DNA of 64,000 nucleotides from Halobacteriales archaeon QS_8_69_26 (lineage in GTDB: Archaea; Halobacteriota; Halobacteria; Halobacteriales; SW-7-71-33): assembly GCA_003023195.1 (NCBI GenBank), contig PXRX01000028.1, positions 1 to 64,000 of the forward strand, in the 5' to 3' direction. The notes below the pieces were generated by a model. The model ran no database searches. It worked only from the letters and a program-made list of their open reading frames with translations, and was not told the origin of the DNA. A program made the translations under genes and the position numbers. Positions 8,120-16,942 of the stretch are shown here, piece by piece (positions within the stretch are counted from its first letter, which is position 1; every line of letters begins with the position of its first letter).

Positions 8120-9259
8120 CTACCGCTCGGGGTACTCCTCCAGGGCGTCCCGGAGGCTCTCGCGGGCCTCGCGGAACTCCCCGAGTTCGGCTTCGAGGCG
8201 GCCGGACTCGATCCGTCGGCGGTCCGCGGCGTCGAGTTGCTCGGTGGCGACGGCGGCGTCGCGCAGGCGGTCGTACTCCGGGTCGGCGGGGAGTCGCCGG
8301 ACCCGCCGGGCCCTCTCGACCACCGGGTCCGGGGCGAACCGGGCACACGCCGACACCAGCTCCCGGCCCAGGAACGCCAGTTCCTCCGCCTCGGGCGGGG
8401 GCCAGTCGACGGTCAGTGGATCGGCGTCCAGTCGCTCCAGGTAGGTCTGGCGGGTGGCGATCCGGCGCTTGAGTTCGCCGGCGTCGTCGACGTAGTGCGA
8501 GAGCTTCGACCGCGAGTAGTCGGCGTACTCCAGCAGGGTGGGGATCGGTTCCTCGCCTGCCGCCCGGTCGCGGACGTACCGGAGCAGTTCCTCGGGGGGT
8601 TGCCGGAACTCGACCAGCGGGTACTGGCGGGTGGCGACGCCGAACGACAGGACCTCCCGGGCGCTGGCCTCCCGTCGGAACGTGCGGAAGGCGTCCCGGA
8701 CGGCGTCGTTGTACGCCTCGATGGGCTCCCTGAGCCGCTCGGTCGGGGCGTCCAGGTCGGCCTCGCCCAGTTCCTGGACCCGTTCGAGGCGGGCGATCTC
8801 CCGGTCGAGTTCCCCGACCCGGTCCCGGACCGCACGCCGCGCATCGCGGTAGCGGTCCCGGGCCGCCTCCCGGTCGTCGATGCGCTCGGCCAGGTCGCCG
8901 GCCGGCGCGACGGCCTCGCGGGCCTGCTCGAAGTCCCCCTCGCTGACCCGGCGCTTGTCCAGGAGTTCCTGGGCCTCCTCGAAGGCGTCCTTGCGGGGCA
9001 GGTCGTCGTCCAGCCCCTCGACCAGCGTGGAGAACTCCTGCTGGAACTGCACGAACGCCTTGAAGTCGCCGGTGCCGGTGGCCCGCCCGTCGTAGCGGTC
9101 GAGAATGGTGGTGGCCTTCCGGTGGGCCTCGGCGACGGTCGCGATGCGGTCCTCCCCGACGGACTCGACGGCCTCGGCCGCCTCGCGGTACTCCCGGTCG
9201 GTTCGCTGGATCCGGTCCAGCAGTTCCTCCCGGTCGCCCGCCAGGTCGGCCCCGCTCAT
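8120..9259 (-). CDS. Haloarchaeal coiled-coil protein, DUF7118-like
   Basis: A 379-residue, highly charged, mostly helical protein with no membrane segment or signal. Long heptad-like stretches occur at residues ~10-60 and ~115-165, where DREAARDRYRDARRAVRDR is followed by LDREIARLERVQEL. A more globular C-terminal half contains FGVATRQYPLVEFRQPP and LEYADYSRSKLSHYV. It resembles haloarchaeal DUF7118 proteins of unknown function; that assignment is from memory of the sequence style. It lies upstream of, and on the same strand as, nothing obvious; hisI follows further upstream on the same strand. Confidence 0.75.
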   Translation of the reverse strand: MSGADLAGDREELLDRIQRTDREYREAAEAVESVGEDRIATVAEAHRKATTILDRYDGRATGTGDFKAFVQFQQEFSTLVEGLDDDLPRKDAFEEAQELLDKRRVSEGDFEQAREAVAPAGDLAERIDDREAARDRYRDARRAVRDRVGELDREIARLERVQELGEADLDAPTERLREPIEAYNDAVRDAFRTFRREASAREVLSFGVATRQYPLVEFRQPPEELLRYVRDRAAGEEPIPTLLEYADYSRSKLSHYVDDAGELKRRIATRQTYLERLDADPLTVDWPPPEAEELAFLGRELVSACARFAPDPVVERARRVRRLPADPEYDRLRDAAVATEQLDAADRRRIESGRLEAELGEFREARESLRDALEEYPER

Positions 9260-9346
9260 CCGACCACCTCCGGGGATCCGTTCGGGCGTCGGATCGCCCG
9301 GGATCGGACCCCGCTCGGGCGGACCTCCCGGGATCGGGAGGGGCAG

Positions 9347-9829
9347 TCAGTCATCGTCGTACACCTCGTCGGGGTCGAAGACTCGCTCGCCGACCTCCTC
9401 GCCGGACAGGTCCCGGTGGAAACAGGACTGGAAGCCGGTGTGGCAGGCGCCGCCCTCCTGGTGGACCCGGTAGAGGAGGGCGTCGCCGTCGCAGTCGACC
9501 CGCACCTCGTCGATCCGCTGGACGTGGCCGCTGGTCCCGCCCTTCTTCCAGAGTTCGTCGCGGCTCCGGGAGTGGTAGTGCGCCAGGCCCGTCTCCCGGG
9601 TGCGCTCCAGGGCCTCCGGGGAGACGTACGCCAGCATCAGCACCTCCCCCGTCCCGGCGTCCTGGGCGACGACCGGCAACAGTCCCCCGGATCCCTCCCA
9701 GTCGAGGTCGACCACTGGGCCGGATCCGGCGTCCCCCGGACGGCCGGCGTCGCCGGTGGTATCGGCGTCCCCGGGATCCCCCGCAGGGTCGGCATCCCCG
9801 CCCTCCCCCGTAGCGTCGGCGTCGGTCAT
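9347..9829 (-). CDS. hisI: Phosphoribosyl-AMP cyclohydrolase (histidine biosynthesis)
   Basis: HisI opens the purine ring of phosphoribosyl-AMP, the third step of histidine synthesis, using Zn2+ and Mg2+ in the cytosol. The visible signatures are the [13 protein letters not shown] motif, with three metal-binding Asp/Cys positions, and [11 protein letters not shown] with two further cysteines. [10 protein letters not shown] binds the phosphate. The protein is 160 residues from the ATG at 9829. The catalytic domain begins only around residue 38, after a Gly/Asp/Ala-rich extension ([18 protein letters not shown]) longer than the usual ~120-residue archaeal enzyme. No other his genes are in the window. 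Confidence 0.92.
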   Translation of the reverse strand: MTDADATGEGGDADPAGDPGDADTTGDAGRPGDAGSGPVVDLDWEGSGGLLPVVAQDAGTGEVLMLAYVSPEALERTRETGLAHYHSRSRDELWKKGGTSGHVQRIDEVRVDCDGDALLYRVHQEGGACHTGFQSCFHRDLSGEEVGERVFDPDEVYDDD

Positions 9830-9979
9830 ACCAGTAGGTCCGCCCAGGTTCGGATATGTCTTTTCGTGCGCGGGCGATCCCGGTGGGGCTGGCCCCGTGC
9901 GAGTCCCCGCGAACGGAGGGTCGGGACCGGTCTCCACGGATCGGCCCCCGACGACCCCCTGACGGGGGAGCGATCCCGG

Positions 9980-11413
9980 TCAGGCCGGGTAGACGTCGTG
10001 CCAGGGCCGTTCGCGCTCGACGGCCGCGCTGGCCGCGAAGACGTCGTCGTCGGCGTAGGGCCTGCCGACGATCTGGGTGCCCACTGGGTGCCCCTCGTCG
10101 GTCAGGCCTGCCGGGACCGAGGCGGCGGGGTGGCCGGTCCAGTTGAACGGCCAGGTCAGCGCGACCTCCCACTCCAGGCCGCGGTCGGTGTGGAGGTCCA
10201 TCCCCGCCTGGCCGGTGGTGGGGGTCACGAGCAGGTCGTAGTCGGCCAGCACCGCCTGGACGGCGTCGTAGACGTCGGTACGAACGATCCCCGTGCGTGC
10301 CACGTCCCCGACGGTCTTCTCCTCGCCGATGGCGATCAGGTCCAGCAGGCTGTCGGACACCTGGTCGGGGTAGTCCCGGACGTCGAGGCCGAACGACGCC
10401 TGCAGGGTCTCGGCCAGGCCGACGAGCGACGCGGAGAAGGTGGTCTCGATGGCGTCGGCCAGTTCGTCCATCGAGTGGCCGTGGTCCACGGTCACCTCCT
10501 CGACGGTCGCGCCGGCCGACTCCAGGGCGCGGACGGTCGCGGCGACCTGGTCGGCGACCCCCTCCTCGACCGGGAACGTCTCCAGGTCGGGGCTGTAGGC
10601 GACGCGCAGGTCCTCGACGCCGCGGTCGAGCGCACCCTCGAAGTCGATCCCCGGGTCCGGGACGCTGGCGGGGTCGACGGGGTGCGGGCCGACCAGCGAC
10701 TCCATCAGGAGGGCGGCGTCTTCGACGGTCCGGGTCAGCGGTCCCTGGACGGAGTGGTGGGTCTTCAGGCCGAAGGCGTTGGGCCGGGAGTCGATGGGGA
10801 TCAGGCCGAACGACGGCTTGTGGCCGAACACGCCACACGCGGCGGCGGGGATGCGGATCGACCCCCCGGAGTCGCTGCCGGTCGCCAGCGGTGCCATCCC
10901 GGCCGCGACCGCCGCGGCCGACCCCCCGGAGGAGCCGCCGGCGTTGGTCTCCGGTGCGACCGGCGAGGCCGTCGCGCCGACGTACTCGTTGTCGGTGACG
11001 CCCTTGTGGCCGAACTCGGGGACGTTGGTCTTGCCCAGGACGATCGCACCGGCGTCCTGGAGTCGCCGGACGTTCGCGGCGGTCCGCTCGGGTGCGTACC
11101 CCAGGTCGCCGATGAGCTTCGACCCGAAGGAGTGGGGCACCCCCTCGACCAGGTCCCGGAGGTCTTTCAGCGCCACCGGGACGCCGTGGAGCGGGCCCCA
11201 CAGTTCGCCGTCCTCCACGGCTACCTCCGCCTCTCGTGCGCGCTCGCGGGCGTGATCACCCGTCACGGTGACGTAGGCGTTGATTTCCTCGTCCCGGTCG
11301 GCTATCTCGTCGAGGTACGCGTCGACGACGGCGACGGGCGACACCTCGCCCTCCCGGATCCGGGCCGCCAGGTCGGTCGCCGGAGCGAACGGATCGACGT
11401 CGGTGTCGGACAT
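9980..11413 (-). CDS. Amidase (amidase signature family)
   Basis: A 477-residue amidase-signature enzyme hydrolysing C-N bonds through a Ser-cisSer-Lys triad. The Lys lies in VPVALKD (~85), the cis-Ser in NAGGSSGGSAAAVAAG (~158-173) and the nucleophile Ser in GSDSGGSIRIPA (~182). Length and motifs fit a general amidase rather than GatA of the tRNA amidotransferase, which lies in a gat context in haloarchaea. The ATG at 11413 (MSDTDVDPFAPATDLAARI) is preferred over one 27 bases upstream. It is divergent from the TrmB-type regulator gene, which may have controlled it. Confidence 0.87.
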   Translation of the reverse strand: MSDTDVDPFAPATDLAARIREGEVSPVAVVDAYLDEIADRDEEINAYVTVTGDHARERAREAEVAVEDGELWGPLHGVPVALKDLRDLVEGVPHSFGSKLIGDLGYAPERTAANVRRLQDAGAIVLGKTNVPEFGHKGVTDNEYVGATASPVAPETNAGGSSGGSAAAVAAGMAPLATGSDSGGSIRIPAAACGVFGHKPSFGLIPIDSRPNAFGLKTHHSVQGPLTRTVEDAALLMESLVGPHPVDPASVPDPGIDFEGALDRGVEDLRVAYSPDLETFPVEEGVADQVAATVRALESAGATVEEVTVDHGHSMDELADAIETTFSASLVGLAETLQASFGLDVRDYPDQVSDSLLDLIAIGEEKTVGDVARTGIVRTDVYDAVQAVLADYDLLVTPTTGQAGMDLHTDRGLEWEVALTWPFNWTGHPAASVPAGLTDEGHPVGTQIVGRPYADDDVFAASAAVERERPWHDVYPA

Positions 11414-11552
11414 ATCCGTGACTCCTCGCCGCGAGAACATAAAACCCGCAAGCGCCCCGGAACCGGTGACGGCACCACGCGCCGTCGGATGTCAGTATAA
11501 CTTCAGAACGCCCTCCGAGGTGAGGCACACGGTTGGTAGATGGTTGGGACCC

Positions 11553-12385
11553 ATGAACAGCGATCCAGACCGGCGACAGGCGGAGGAACTGTTGCAGGAA
11601 CTCGGGTTGAAGGAGTACGAGGCGAAGTGTTTCGTCGGCCTGTTGCGACTCACCCAGGGGACCGCCAAGGACGTCAGTGACGTCTCGGAGGTCCCAGGAC
11701 GAGGGTCGACGACGCGATACGAGTCCTCGAGTCGAAGGGGCTGGTACAGGTCCAGCACTCCAGCCCCAAGCAGTTCCGGGCGGCGTCCATCGACGAGGCG
11801 GTCGAGACGCTCCGGGACGAGTACGAGTCCCGGATGAGCGACCTCCGGCACGCCCTGGACGGGGTCGAACCGGCGGCGATGGAGGGCGAGACAGAGACGA
11901 CCCACGAGGTGTGGGCCCCGTCGGGCGCGACCGCCATCGGGAACCGGACGGAACGGCTGATCGGCGAGGCCGACCGGGAAGTACTGCTGGTCCTCGCCGA
12001 CGAGTCCGCCGTCTCCGAGGAACTGCTGGAGCGCATCGGGAACGCCCGGTCCGACGGCGTCGACGTCATCGTCGGCACCCCGACCGAGGACATCCGCGAC
12101 CGGGTCGCGGAGGCGGTCCCCGACGCCAGCGTCTTCGTCTCCGAACTGGAGTGGCTCCAGCCACTCCCCGACGAGGACGGCACCGCCATCACGCGGATGC
12201 TCCTCGTCGACCGGAACACCATCCTCGTCGGGACGGCACCCGCCCACGACGGGAGCCCCGAACAGGCCATCTCCGGCCGGGGGTTCACCGACGGCATGGT
12301 CGTCATCGCCCGCCGCCTGATGGCGACCGGACCGGTGGGATCCGAGGATCCCCCGGTTCGACCGGGTGATCACCCACACCGGTAA
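11553..12385 (+). pseudogene. TrmB-family transcriptional regulator, disrupted by a -1 frameshift
   Basis: The N-terminal frame encodes a TrmB winged helix (LLQELGLKEYEAKCFVGLLR... KDVSDVSEVP). It leaves frame at about 11694-11696. Continuing one base out of phase gives the expected RTRVDDAIRVLESKGLVQVQ and then the linker plus sensor-like domain (MSDLRHALDGVEP to the C-terminus at 12385). Restoring a single C in the GTCCC run yields one ~277-residue protein. TrmB proteins are sugar- or metabolite-responsive regulators. The divergent amidase is the natural target candidate. This could be a real mutation or a sequencing error. Confidence 0.8.
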
Positions 12386-12444
12386 CGCGGGCAGGGCGGG
12401 CCGCGAAGGCGTTACTTAAGTCGGTCCGTCCGGTGGGTGGGGCC

Positions 12445-13803
12445 ATGAGCGCGGACCACCCTCCGCAACCGGATCCGGCGCTTGCCGACCGGCCGGTCGA
12501 ACTGCTCCAGGCGCTGGTGCGGTTCGACACCACCAACCCGCCGGGCGACGAACGGCCCTGCGTCGAGTGGGTCGAGTCGCTGCTGTCCGCTGCTGGTTTT
12601 GCGACCGAGACGTACGCCGCCGACCCCGACCGCCCCAACCTCGTGGCCCGCCTCCCGGGGGGAGACGCGTCGCCCCTGATGCTGTACGGCCACGTCGACG
12701 TCGTCCCCACGGAGGGCCAGGACTGGACCCACCCGCCGTTCGACGCCGTCGTCGAGGACGGGTTCGTCTGGGGCCGGGGCACCCTCGACATGAAGAGCGG
12801 CGTGGCGATGATGCTCGCCGCTGCCCTGCGGGCCGCCCGGGAGGACACCGACCTCGCCGGCGACCTGGTGGTGATGGTCCTCTCGGACGAGGAGGCCGGC
12901 GGCGACCACGGCGCGGAGTTCATGGCGACCGAACACCCCGAGGTGTTCGAGGGCGTCGAGTACGCTCTCGGGGAGTTCGGCGGCTTCTCGATGGACCTCG
13001 CGGGCCAGCGGCTGTATCCGATCCAGACCAACGAGAAGGCGATCTGCTGGTCGAAGCTCACCTTCCACGGCCCGGGCGGGCACGCCTCCCGGGGAAGCCG
13101 CGGGGGCGCGATGGTCGACATGGCGAAGACGGTCCGGATTCTCGACGAGGAGCGGTTACCGGTCCACGTCACGCCCTCCGTCGAGCAGATGGTCGAGCGC
13201 ATGGCAGGCGAACTCGGCGGCGCGGTCGGCGACTCCCTCCGGGACCTGCTGGACCCCGAGAAGACGGACGAGGTGCTGGACACACTCGGCGACGCCGGGC
13301 GGATGCTCGACCCCCTCCTGCACAACACCGCCGCGCCAACCGTGGTCCGGGGCGGCGACAAGGAGAACGTCCTCCCGGCCGAGGTGAGTCTCACGCTGGA
13401 CTGTCGGATCCTCCCCGGCCAGACCGACGAGGACCTCGAACGCGAGTTGCGGGCCCTGATCCCCGAGACCGTCGAGTTCGACTTCGAGGTGGTCCGCTAC
13501 GAACCGTTCCCGTCCGACCCCGACCTGGGCCTGTTCGACCTCCTGGCCGACACCCTCGAATCGGCCGACCCGGGGGCCAGGGCGGTCCCGTTCGTCCTCC
13601 AGGCCGGCACCGACGCCCGCCACCTCGCCCAGGCCGGCGTCCAGTCCTACGGGTTCACCCCCATGCGACTCCCCGAGGGCTTCGACCTGATGGAGATGGC
13701 CCACGCCGCCGACGAACGGATCCCCACCGAGGCCGTCGGCTTCGGCGCCGACCGGATCCACGAGGTGATCGAACGGTACGACGGCTCTCACGTCGAGAAC
13801 TGA
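12445..13803 (+). CDS. M20-family metallopeptidase/deacylase (ArgE/DapE/Acy1 type)
   Basis: A 452-residue cytosolic di-zinc amidohydrolase. Metal ligands and the catalytic acid are visible in order: LYGHVDVVP (~76), GRGTLDMKSG (~107-116) and SDEEAGGDHGAEF (~148), plus a C-terminal AHAADERIP His (~428). The lid/dimerisation domain contains the typical FHGPGGHAS block (~210). DapE-, ArgE- and acylase-like members cannot be separated by sequence alone. I prefer ATG 12445 (MSADHPP) to the GTG at 12433. The gene lies 59 bases after the broken TrmB gene on the same strand. Confidence 0.87.
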   Translation: MSADHPPQPDPALADRPVELLQALVRFDTTNPPGDERPCVEWVESLLSAAGFATETYAADPDRPNLVARLPGGDASPLMLYGHVDVVPTEGQDWTHPPFDAVVEDGFVWGRGTLDMKSGVAMMLAAALRAAREDTDLAGDLVVMVLSDEEAGGDHGAEFMATEHPEVFEGVEYALGEFGGFSMDLAGQRLYPIQTNEKAICWSKLTFHGPGGHASRGSRGGAMVDMAKTVRILDEERLPVHVTPSVEQMVERMAGELGGAVGDSLRDLLDPEKTDEVLDTLGDAGRMLDPLLHNTAAPTVVRGGDKENVLPAEVSLTLDCRILPGQTDEDLERELRALIPETVEFDFEVVRYEPFPSDPDLGLFDLLADTLESADPGARAVPFVLQAGTDARHLAQAGVQSYGFTPMRLPEGFDLMEMAHAADERIPTEAVGFGADRIHEVIERYDGSHVEN

Positions 13804-13844
13804 GGGCCGGAGCGAGCCACACTCCGGCGGGATCTACCCCAGGG

Positions 13845-14100
13845 GCGCGCGTGACGCGAACGGTGAGCGGAGCGAACCGTGAGCGACGCGCGCGAGGGAT
13901 GAGCACCGCAGCCCGCGACCGCAGGGAGCGGGCGAGGAGCGCAATCGGCTGGGGAGGATCGTGGCTGCGGGGCGGGACTGAAAGGGGCCGGCCCGGTCGG
14001 CCGCGTTCTGACGACGCAAGCACCGCAGGGAACGACCGGAGGGAGTGACCGAGGAGCACAGCGAGTCAGAACCGTCGAGCGGGCCGGGGGCTTTCGACCG
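13845..14100 (+). repeat. Dispersed intergenic repeat, copy C
   Basis: It has the same modules and order as copy A: CGCGAACGGTGAGCGGAGCG, GAGCGACGCGCGCGAGGG, ATCGGCTGGGGAGGATCG, GGGACTGAAAGGGGCCGG, ACGCAAGCACCG and GGGCCGGGGGCTTTCGACC. It lies between the M20 peptidase gene and the convergent trm56 gene. I see no gene in 13804-14149. Confidence 0.75.
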
Positions 14101-14149
14101 CGATCCGGAAACAACCGGAGGAACACCGGATGGAGTCGCTACCGATCCG

Positions 14150-14773
14150 TCACTCCAGGTCCTCGACCCGTTTCCCGGTCTCCTCCGGGATCACGCGCCG
14201 GTCGCCACCCTCGAACTGGCGGTCGAGTTCCCGGCCCTCGAACAGGCGGTCGAGAAAGACCGCCAGCGCCGCGACCTCCGAGTGTGGCTGGTTGGTCACG
14301 GCGACGTTGAAACCGGCGCGGTCGTACACCTCGAAGGGAACCTTCCCGCCCCCGACGACGACCAGCAGGGGGGATCCCCCGGCTGCCTCCGGTCCGCTCT
14401 CCTCGCCGTCGTCCGCCGGATCCCCGTCGTCCACCGCTCCTCCCTCGGATCCCGCCTCGCTCCCGAAGTGTGCGGCCCGCACCTCGCCCATCACCTCCTG
14501 GACCGGGAGGCCGTACATCGTGAGGTGCGCGACGACGCCGTCCCAGGACCGGATCCGCCCCTTCGGGGCGTCGGCCACCTCGACCGCGAAGGGGCCGCCG
14601 AACCGGTCGGTGATGTCCCGGACGGTGTCCGCCGACCCGCTGGCGGCCGGTTCCAGGACGGCGCGGTCGGCACCCAGCGCCCGCGCGGTGAGCGCGACGT
14701 GGGTGGTCATGCGCTCGTCCCGGCCCGGGCGGTGGCCCAGGCGCAGGACCGTCACCTCGGGGTGGCCCTCCAT
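14150..14773 (-). CDS. trm56: tRNA (cytidine(56)-2'-O)-methyltransferase aTrm56
   Basis: This is the archaea-specific SPOUT enzyme that 2'-O-methylates C56 in the tRNA T-loop. Characteristic blocks are VTVLRLGHRPGRDERMTTHV (residues ~7-26), AHLTMYGLPV (~82), LLVVVGGGKVPFEVY (~135) and NVAVTNQPHSEVAALA (~155), the last two belonging to the knotted AdoMet-binding core. The usual archaeal enzyme is about 180 residues. This one is 207 because of an acidic low-complexity insert at ~104-134 rich in Gly, Asp and Glu, just before the knot. The gene stands alone, with the methyltransferase gene upstream on the same strand. Confidence 0.93.
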   Translation of the reverse strand: MEGHPEVTVLRLGHRPGRDERMTTHVALTARALGADRAVLEPAASGSADTVRDITDRFGGPFAVEVADAPKGRIRSWDGVVAHLTMYGLPVQEVMGEVRAAHFGSEAGSEGGAVDDGDPADDGEESGPEAAGGSPLLVVVGGGKVPFEVYDRAGFNVAVTNQPHSEVAALAVFLDRLFEGRELDRQFEGGDRRVIPEETGKRVEDLE

Positions 14774-14880
14774 GTCCGGGCCGTGGGCACCGCCGGGTTA
14801 GGCGGTTTCGATCGGCGGGGAACGCCGGGTCGTGCCACCGCCTGGCCGACCCGGGATCCGCCACCGGGACCGGACGGCGG

Positions 14881-15690
14881 TCACTCCCCGGGAACCGTCC
14901 CGACGACGGTGAACCCGGTGATCGAACTGAAGAACGACCCGCGCTCGTCCGCCGCTCCGAGCCCCTCGTACCACTCCTCGACCTCGGCCTCGGTGACCTC
15001 GCCCGCGGCCACCATCGACTCGGTCCACGCCGCCAGGCCGCCGACCTCCTCGATGAACGCGAGATCCGTCGAGGTCAGCGTCCACGTATCGACGTCGACG
15101 TCGACCAGGCCCCCGTCGGTCGCCAGCCGGTAGAGTTGCCGTCCCCTGGTCGGGGCTCGCGGGCAGGCGTACTCGACCGAGAGGAACCGATCCGTGTGGC
15201 CGGTGTCCGTGTCGACGATAGCCGTCACCCAGTCGGGGTCGCTCACGCCGACGCGGCCACCCGGGCGGGTCACGCGCCGTAACTCCGCGAGAGCCTCGTC
15301 CGGCGCGTCGAGGTGCTGGAGGACGCGGTCGGCCCGGGCGGCGTCGAAGTCGTCGTCCGCGAACGGGAGGTCGAGGGCGTCCTCGACCGCGAACGCCGCC
15401 GGGACCTCGGCCGCTCGCTCGCGGGCCTGTTCGACCATCGTCTCGCTGTTGTCCACTCCGACGACCTCGCCCCCGGGACCGACGGCCTCCGCGAGCATCA
15501 GGGCGTCGTCGCCACGCCCACAGCCCACGTCGAGGACCCGGTCGCCCGCCCGGAGATCCAGGAGCCGGTGGCTCCGGCGCTTGTACCCCCGGACCGCCTC
15601 GGCCCCGGTCAGTGTCGCCAGGTAGTCGGTGAACCGGTCGACGTCCTCGTGGTCGTCGACCGCGCTCCAGTCCGCGGTAGGGTCGGCCAT
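14881..15690 (-). CDS. Class I SAM-dependent methyltransferase (UbiE-like)
   Basis: A 269-residue methyltransferase. Motif I is RVLDVGCGRGDDAL (~50-63), followed by VVGVDNSETMVEQAR and the post-I acidic residue. DLPFADDDFDAARADRVLQH is the motif IV region, and then come the VTRPGGRVGVSDPDW and SITGFTVVGTVPG strands. The fold resembles UbiE/small-molecule methyltransferases; the substrate is unknown. ATG 15690 (MADPTADWSAVDDH) is chosen because the conserved N-terminal helix begins there; the open frame extends to 15846. An operator-like palindrome (15768-15783) lies about 80 bases upstream. Confidence 0.85.
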   Translation of the reverse strand: MADPTADWSAVDDHEDVDRFTDYLATLTGAEAVRGYKRRSHRLLDLRAGDRVLDVGCGRGDDALMLAEAVGPGGEVVGVDNSETMVEQARERAAEVPAAFAVEDALDLPFADDDFDAARADRVLQHLDAPDEALAELRRVTRPGGRVGVSDPDWVTAIVDTDTGHTDRFLSVEYACPRAPTRGRQLYRLATDGGLVDVDVDTWTLTSTDLAFIEEVGGLAAWTESMVAAGEVTEAEVEEWYEGLGAADERGSFFSSITGFTVVGTVPGE

Positions 15691-15767
15691 GATCGTTCTT
15701 CGACGCGACGAAACTTGTGCGTTCGCCACAGTTCCGGCGGCACTGTCGGACCGGAACGGGATCCCAT

Positions 15768-15783
15768 ACAGTAATCTTACTGT
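15768..15783. promoter_or_regulatory. 16-bp operator-like palindrome, copy 2 (upstream of methyltransferase gene)
   Basis: ACAGTAATCTTACTGT is a perfect inverted repeat with 7-bp arms and a 2-bp centre, followed by AA to give TTACTGTAA. It matches the pattern seen at 4200-4215 and 46564-46579. It is about 80 bases upstream of the minus-strand methyltransferase start, consistent with an operator or upstream activator site. Confidence 0.5.
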
Positions 15784-15823
15784 AACAGACTCTCCGGGGA
15801 ACGCTCCGTCGGAACTAGCCCGG

Positions 15824-15906
15824 GGTCCGACCACCGGCCCGGTCACCGGTGAGATCCGACCACCGGCCTGGTCACCGGTGAGATCCGACCACCGGCCTGG
15901 TCACCG
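15824..15906 (+). repeat. 29-bp tandem repeat (2.9 copies)
   Basis: Units begin at 15824, 15853 and 15882, reading G(A/G)TCCGACCACCGGCC and then (T/C)GGTCACCGGTGA. The array is non-coding and lies upstream of the methyltransferase gene, next to the operator-like palindrome. There are no spacers, so it is not a CRISPR. Confidence 0.8.
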
Positions 15907-16054
15907 CCAGGGTTTGACCGACGACCCGGTCACCGAGGGGATCGGATCGACGCCGTCGACGGTGACTCGCTCCATGCGCCACACCGACGCGATCCGGGGC
16001 AGTAAGCGTTGCCGGTCGGACCCGGGGAGGAACCGTTGGCCGGGCCGCGCCCTC

Positions 16055-16591
16055 TCAGTACCCCGGGCCGTCCTGGACGAACGTCACGGGGCAGGGGGCG
16101 TCGAGGAGGACGTCCTGGACGGTGCTCCCGAAGACGGCCTTGCCGACCGGGGTACGACGCCGACCGCCGACGATGATCCGCTTCGCGTCGGCCGCGCGGG
16201 CGGCGGCGACCACCTCGTCGCTCACCGACTCGCCGACCCTGCCCTCGACGTCCATCGTCATCCCCCAGGAACGGAGCGCCGGGGCGAGTTCGGCGGTCAG
16301 TTCGCGGACCGGGTCGACCCGCCGCACCATCTCGTCGGCGGGCGGGCGACAGTCGGGGTCGCGGTACAGACTCTCGACGGTCCGTTCGTACCGCTCCGGC
16401 GTGAAGACGTGCAGGACGCGGACGGACGCCTGCATCATGCCCGCCACCTCGGCCGCGGTGTCCGCGAGCGTCTCGACGCGGTGGTCGTCCGAGAGGCCGA
16501 CGGGGACGAGGACTGTGTCCCGGTGGTCGTCGGCGGTCTCCAGGTCGGACGGCGATCCAGGCGCCCGGTCGTCCCGTAGCGATTCGGTCAT
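16055..16591 (-). CDS. Universal stress protein (UspA family)
   Basis: A 178-residue single-domain Usp. The first strand DTVLVPVGLSDDH (~25-37) and the C-terminal nucleotide-binding block IIVGGRRRTPVGKAVFGST (~139-157) followed by VQDVLLDAPCPV fit the ATP-binding UspA subfamily. The N-terminal ~24 residues are charged and probably disordered. Usps are cytosolic stress or signalling proteins; the specific role is unknown. It is a single gene with about 350 bases of non-coding DNA upstream. Confidence 0.85.
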   Translation of the reverse strand: MTESLRDDRAPGSPSDLETADDHRDTVLVPVGLSDDHRVETLADTAAEVAGMMQASVRVLHVFTPERYERTVESLYRDPDCRPPADEMVRRVDPVRELTAELAPALRSWGMTMDVEGRVGESVSDEVVAAARAADAKRIIVGGRRRTPVGKAVFGSTVQDVLLDAPCPVTFVQDGPGY

Positions 16592-16942
16592 GCGGTCGAC
16601 CCCCCGTCACGGGGCGGTCGCGGCGCGTCTCGGCTGTACGACGGTCCGTCGCCACGCCACCGGCGGCGGACGGGAAGCTCTACGGAGTGCTCGGTCATTT
16701 CGGGAAACAGTCGGTCGGTCGAAGGGATAAGTTCTGCCTATAATCCCCCTCGGGGGAACTGGAGATCCTATTATGTTATCGAGTCCCGCGGGAACGGTAG
16801 ACGAACGTCCACCGGATCGCGGGCAGGGACGAGCGTCCACCGGATCGCAGAGGGAGACGGCCCGGGCCGCCGGATCCCGACCACCAACCGGAACGGACCG
16901 GACACCGGAACGCACTTGCCCGACCGGACGGTTTCGACCGGC
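16592..16942. other. Intergenic region between Usp and epimerase genes
   Basis: No gene was found. The region holds a hairpin (CCCCCTCGGGGG near 16746-16757) flanked by AT-rich strings CCTATAAT (~16737) and CCTATTATGTTATCG (~16767). These could form divergent promoters with a structured centre. A short direct duplication around GACGAACGTCCACCGGATCG appears at 16800-16850 (once as GACGAACG, once as GACGAGCG). Confidence 0.45.

Noticed and set aside
8237..11500. A 1,087-codon open frame on the plus strand
   Set aside because: It is antisense to the coiled-coil gene, hisI and the amidase, and is a composition shadow (Val/Gly/Arg-rich) typical of GC-rich DNA. No conserved motif.
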